Positions 1 to 3,700 of a DNA stretch of 5,530 nt are shown piece by piece. The stretch is from Lachnospiraceae bacterium UBA3332. Its GTDB lineage: Bacteria > Bacillota > Clostridia > Lachnospirales > Lachnospiraceae. The translations under genes were made by a program, and so were the position numbers. The stretch lies in contig DERU01000161.1 in the NCBI GenBank assembly GCA_002361095.1, forward strand, positions 1 to 5,530, read 5' to 3'. The notes below the pieces were generated by a model that had not been told where the DNA came from, did no database searches, and saw only the letters and a list, made by a program, of their open reading frames with translations. Positions within the stretch are counted from its first letter, which is position 1. Every line of letters begins with the position of its first letter.

Positions 1-1
1 A

Positions 2-286
2 ATAAGCAAATCACCAGAATTTGACATAAACCTATATAATAATAGAGACTCAATTTTAAAACAACAGGAGCGGCAGAAAGAAGCAGCTATTGCTCATGGC
101 AAAGCAGTCCTTGAGGGCAGGGACATAGGCAACAAATTTGGAGTTGAATGTCCTTATTGTCACGCTACTAATGTAAAAAAGATAACGAATACCTCTAAAG
201 CGGTACATACAGCGGTATTTGGAATATTTAGTATAGGCAGGAATAGTAAACAATGGCATTGTGATAAATGTAACTCGGATTTTTAA
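2..286 (+). CDS. C-terminal part of a zinc-ribbon protein (5' end outside window)
   Basis: This frame is open from the left edge to a TAA at 284-286 and gives 94 residues. There is no ATG, GTG or TTG in frame, so the start must lie upstream of the window. Seen: a charged, probably helical stretch (residues about 16-40, with KQQERQKEAA), then a four-cysteine zinc ribbon with knuckles C50-P-Y-C53 and C87-D-K-C90 about 33 residues apart, ending in Q-W-H-C-D-K-C-N-S-D-F. From family knowledge, this resembles the zinc-ribbon tails of small Firmicute proteins often found in phages and mobile elements (CPYC..TN.KKI ... KQWHC..C.SDF). Such ribbons bind one structural zinc and can contact nucleic acid or protein. 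The specific role is unknown because the N-terminal part is missing. The gene is convergent with the minus-strand genes to its right and is AT-rich (about 36% G+C over bases 1-300). No transmembrane segment is visible in this part. The coding call is firm; the function is not. Confidence 0.85.
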   Translation: MSKSPEFDINLYNNRDSILKQQERQKEAAIAHGKAVLEGRDIGNKFGVECPYCHATNVKKITNTSKAVHTAVFGIFSIGRNSKQWHCDKCNSDF

Positions 287-433
287 CTCATATATGGCAA
301 GGGGAATTCCTTCCCGCTTTCCCGGTATTTTCTCAGATGGCTGACCAGGCCCGTCATGGCGGTATTGGCGGACAGTCAATGAAAGAAAAAAATCATTGTG
401 ATAGCGATTTCTAATTCAAATATATCGTTTTCA
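287..433. other. Intergenic stretch with a GC-rich patch, no supported gene
   Basis: After the zinc-ribbon stop codon the sequence becomes abruptly GC-rich (35 of 60 bases at 301-360 are G or C) and then AT-rich again from about 381. The same reading frame as the zinc-ribbon gene stays open for 31 codons past its TAA, to a TGA at 380-382, encoding a basic/hydrophobic stretch with R-Y-F-L-R-W-L-T-R-P-V-M. No ribosome binding site or start supports it as a separate gene. It may be a remnant of a longer gene or a small insertion. I see no tRNA, promoter or insertion-sequence end here. Confidence 0.5.
394..418 (+). repeat. Degenerate second copy of the zinc-ribbon gene's 3' end
   Basis: CATTGTGATA at 394-403 repeats exactly the ten bases at 257-266 inside the zinc-ribbon gene. 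If nine bases (the codons for K-C-N) are skipped in the original, the following 16 bases match at 12 positions and both copies run into TAA. Translated, the original reads H-C-D-K-C-N-S-D-F-stop and this copy reads H-C-D-S-D-F-stop, with Ser written TCG in one and AGC in the other. The copy lies in a short frame from an ATG at 337 to 414 without a ribosome binding site. It may be the scar of a duplicated gene end, or coincidence. Confidence 0.3.
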
Positions 434-477
434 ATCCCAAAATGGAGGTGGCAGTTTTGCCATCTCCATTTTGGGAT
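434..477. terminator. 20-bp stem-loop, probable bidirectional terminator
   Basis: Bases 434-453 pair with 458-477 around the loop GTTT (454-457). All 20 positions pair in a plus-strand transcript, including one G-U pair (448 with 463); that pair becomes an A-C mismatch in a minus-strand transcript. The GC-rich core GGAGGTGGCA is flanked by AAAAT on one side and ATTTT on the other, the symmetrical design of bidirectional terminators, although CCC/GGG extends the stem beyond the short T-run. It lies 10 bases past the stop codon of the 63-aa minus-strand gene and 147 bases past the zinc-ribbon stop, as expected between two convergent genes. The lack of a long T-run leaves some doubt. Confidence 0.75.
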
Positions 478-487
478 CCGCTATTTC

Positions 488-679
488 CTACATGTCAATA
501 CTTACGATGCTGTAAAAATCATCCCGGCTGTATTTCCGCACAAAATCCTGAATGCCCTTTTTATCTTCCGGGTCGAAATTTTTTTCGTCAATGATTTCGC
601 ATTGGAACATATCTACCTTCAATACAAGGTATTTGACATAAGGTTTACAGATACATTTTGTCATGGCCATTTCACTCAT
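488..679 (-). CDS. Small hypothetical protein (63 aa) downstream of the tape measure gene
   Basis: I do not recognise this protein. The first ATG (677-679) is preceded by AAGGAGGA seven bases upstream, an excellent ribosome binding site, and the frame ends at TAG (488-490), just before the strong hairpin at 434-477. In-frame ATGs at codons 4 and 6 are too far from that site to be preferred. Seen in the protein: cysteines at 9, 11 and 27 (a C-x-C pair near the start, not a complete four-cysteine zinc site); a likely beta strand K-Y-L-V-L-K-V-D at residues 16-23; and an acidic/basic helix-prone half (N-F-D-P-E-D-K-K-G-I-Q-D-F-V-R-K). There is no signal peptide or membrane segment, so it is probably cytosolic. 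It follows the tape measure gene on the same strand after a 117-base gap, so the two may share a transcript. Function is unknown; a small phage accessory protein is one possibility. Confidence 0.75.
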   Translation of the reverse strand: MSEMAMTKCICKPYVKYLVLKVDMFQCEIIDEKNFDPEDKKGIQDFVRKYSRDDFYSIVSIDM

Positions 680-686
680 ATGATTA

Positions 687-694
687 TCCTCCTT
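687..694 (-). promoter_or_regulatory. Ribosome binding site of the 63-aa gene
   Basis: The minus strand reads AAGGAGGA followed by seven bases (TAATCAT) and ATG. This near-perfect Shine-Dalgarno sequence fixes the start of the small gene at 679 and is the main reason to accept it as a real gene. Confidence 0.85.
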
Positions 695-717
695 ATATAT
701 ACAATCATATCATAGGC

Positions 718-750
718 AGAGTCCCATAATCCGGACTCTATAATTTTTTT
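718..750 (+). terminator. Hairpin plus T-run oriented for the plus strand
   Basis: AGAGTCC (718-724) pairs perfectly with GGACTCT (733-739) around an 8-base loop and is followed by ATAA and seven T's (744-750). Read left to right this is a plausible intrinsic terminator. Read on the minus strand the same hairpin has its A-run before it and no T-run after it, so it should not stop transcription from the tape measure gene into the 63-aa gene. The stem is only 7 bp with 4 G-C pairs, so strength may be moderate. Confidence 0.55.
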
Positions 751-796
751 CCCGCTAAGGAAGTGTTTTTCACATGGAGGACGGTTAACATAAGTA

Positions 797-3700
797 TTAC
801 CGGATACGGCTTACCTGGTCGGCATAATTGTGGAGTCCGCTGAACAGGTTGTTCAGTTGGACGCCAACCTGTCTGGCCACTTCCTGACTTGTGATTCCCG
901 GACAGCTGATATTGATTCCGCCGTTGATCACAGGCTGTACATTTTTGGTGTTTGAGATATTGTTTGCGGCGGCTGCGTGTTTTACATAGGTATCCATCTG
1001 CCGGTGGTACAGCAGCAGGGCGGTGTTGGCAATGCTGTCTATATTGGCATTTGTCCGGTCCGTGTAGGCATTCCATTTTTTCATGGCGTCCCATGCCTGG
1101 TCGTCGGGGGGCACCGGCGTTAGGACTGTGCCGTCCTTGAGGGTAACCGCGCCGCTGCCGGTACTGTCTGATGCAGGGTGCGTTTTTTTGTCCAGAATTT
1201 TTTGGGTCTGTTCCTCATTATAGATCACCGTACCTTTGGGGAGGTCGCCCATGGCGGGACTTGTGGTAAGTTCCGTTGTGCCGTCCGGGTAAACCGTTAA
1301 TTCCGGCTGGCCGTACTCGGAACGCAAGGCATTTTTTTCGTCCTTTTTAAGTCCGATCGCACCGCTTGCAAACGCCTTGCCGTATCTGGCATTGTAGGTG
1401 GCGCTTTCCAGCTTCATGCCGCTTAAAACCGTGCCGGATGCAAATTCATGTATGCCGCCGTTCATTTTCATGTTGACGGTGATGGTGCATTCCGCTTCCT
1501 GCCCGTCGATGTTTTCCAGGCTTTCGGAAATGCCTGTTACATGGCTGGCGGCTTCTGCAATGACATCCTTGAATTCATTGAATTTGGCGATCACGCCGTC
1601 GCCGTCCGGCTCTCCGAGGATCTCTCCGGAAGTATTGCCGAGGCTGCGGATGGAGCCGGTCAGGGTGTCGGTGTCATCCGCGGAATCTTGGCCGCCTGTT
1701 GTTTCGCCGCTTCCGATTGCCGCCGTTACATCGCCCACGGCAGTTTTGAACTGTTCAAACCGGCCGATGGCGCCGGTTCCTTCGGTTTCAGAATCTTCCC
1801 CGTCTCCGCTTTCCCCGTTGCCGCCCAACGCTTCCTCGGTAACGGAGCGGATGGATTTGATTGCTCCTGCGAGGCCGCCCGTGTCTGCAGCGGTTTCGGA
1901 GCCTTTGCCGGACGGGCCGGAAACATTTTCGCCGGATGCAGTGCCGCCCGTTATCGCGCAGGCCACGTCGTCCACGGCGTTTTTCAGGCTGTCAAACTGG
2001 GAGAGGATACCTTCGCCGTCCGCATCCCCGAGTGAAAAATCGCGCAGCTGTTTCAAGGCGCCAAGGAGCCCGGTGACAGAGTCTTCCGGCCCGAAACCCA
2101 AGGCATCGGTCACAGATTCAATCAACAGGATCAAAGCGTCGAAGGAGGTTTTCATCGGGCCTTCCTCAAAGGCAAACCCTTCTTCAAAGGCAAGCAGCCC
2201 TTCTTCGGCCAGGGAACGGAGGGAATCCTGAAATGCCTGTTTCTTTTCCTCAATGCCAAGCAAAAGGCCGTCCACCGCGTCGGAGGCAAGGAGCCGGTAC
2301 TTTTCGGAAGGGGAGTGTGAATCCTGTCCTTCGGCAAAAGCGTCCACCGCGTCGGCTGCCGTCTGTCTGGTGGCGGTTGAAATATCCTCCGCTTTTTCGT
2401 TCCAGCCTTCCAGGAACCCGTCACAGGCATCATATCCGAGCGATTTCATTTGTCCGAGCTCCTGCCGTGCCAGCAGGATACCGTCCGAAACGGCATATGC
2501 CAGGCCATCCCGGAAGGAGGTGTTTTGGCTGACTGCGGACATGGTGGCAATATATTTTTCTTTGAAAGCCTCAAATGCGGCGTCAGAGCCGTTGAGTACG
2601 TCTGCAACGCTGTATCCGATGTCGCCAAATACCTGTTGGATGTAGGAGAATGCCTGAGCGATTTCCTCAACCTCAGCAAGCTGCTCATAACGGCTTTTGG
2701 TTTGTTCCATGCCTTTTATGACGGTGTCCCAGTATTGTTCCTGCTGTTTGATCAGGTCGTCGTAATACGTCTGGGCGTCCTGAATCAGGGTGTCATAGTG
2801 TTTTGTGGTGTCGTCTATCAGCCTGTCATATTTTTCGTTAATTTTATCGATCTGTTCGTTCAGGAGGTCTATCTGCTCATGGACGGTATCTTTTTTCTCT
2901 TGGAGAAGATTGATTTCTTTTTCGATGAGACCGATCTGTTTTTCTTTTTGGGCAATTTCAACCGCGAGTTTGGCTTCGCCGGCTTCTTCCCTGGCGTTTT
3001 GGATATCCTGCGGATTCGTGACATAATGCATCCCCTTGCTTTCGCTGTACTGCAGGGTGGTGCGCTGGTTCTGCAGGCGTTCTAATTCATATTGGGCCTT
3101 TTGCAGATCTATTTGCCGTTTCCGGTCGTCGTTGGCATCCTGCATCGCCTGGATTTCCTCCCGGATGCCTTCGATGACTTTTTCTTTGGCCTTTACCTGT
3201 TTCTCGATCAGGTTGATTTGGGATTCATACTGCTTTTTCCGGGCTTCCAGTCCGGCAAGCTGCGCCTGCTTTTCGGCCTCGAGCGCACCGACGGCGGCGT
3301 CTTTTTCATCCTCCAGCGCTTCGAGTCTGGCATCCTTTTCTTCGTTCAGGGCGTCCAGCGTCGCGTCACGGGCGTCATTGGCGGATGAGATGCGGCGGTT
3401 TAGGAGGTTGCTGATACCGCTGAGCGCCTTATTTTGGAGGTCCAGCATGCCGGTCAGGTATTCGTGCTCATATTTTTTGAATGTGTCCAAATATTCTTTG
3501 CGGTCACGGAAATATTCGGTATAAAGCGCGCGCAGACAATCCAGGTATTCCGCCTCGCTTATCCTGCCGAAATCCAGCGCGTCTTTCAGGCGCTGGTAGG
3601 ATTCCTCGAAGGCTTCCAGGTAGGCATCGGCGGCTTGGCGGCCTGCAGACTGTGCGGCCTTTTGGGAACCGGCGCCATTGGGCGTTACGGTAATTTTGGT

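Noticed and set aside
21..40. TTGACA at 21-26 and TATAAT at 35-40, resembling promoter boxes
   Set aside because: The spacing is only 8 bases instead of about 17, and the region is inside an open coding frame.
56..379. 107-codon minus-strand open frame over the zinc-ribbon gene
   Set aside because: It lies opposite a frame with an obvious cysteine-knuckle pattern, begins at TTG and shows no family features.
697..712. AT-rich TATGAT/TATATA boxes before the 63-aa gene as a minus-strand promoter
   Set aside because: No acceptable -35 box lies 16-18 bases upstream of either, and the nearer box would place the transcript start inside the ribosome binding site.
398..715. 105-codon plus-strand open frame spanning the big hairpin and the 63-aa gene
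   Set aside because: It reads through the 20-bp stem-loop, has no good ribosome binding site, and overlaps a minus-strand gene with an excellent one.
1398..2231. 277-codon plus-strand open frame opposite the tape measure gene
   Set aside because: It is Ser/Pro/Ala-rich, exactly what the complement of Gly/Asp/Glu/Ser-rich coding produces, and has no ribosome binding site or recognisable domain; the minus-strand frame is clearly the gene.
2270..2355. 14-base direct repeat GTCCACCGCGTCGG (2270-2283 and 2342-2355)
   Set aside because: Both copies encode the same short A/S-D-A-V-D helix piece; similar codon use in a repetitive helical protein explains it better than a functional site.
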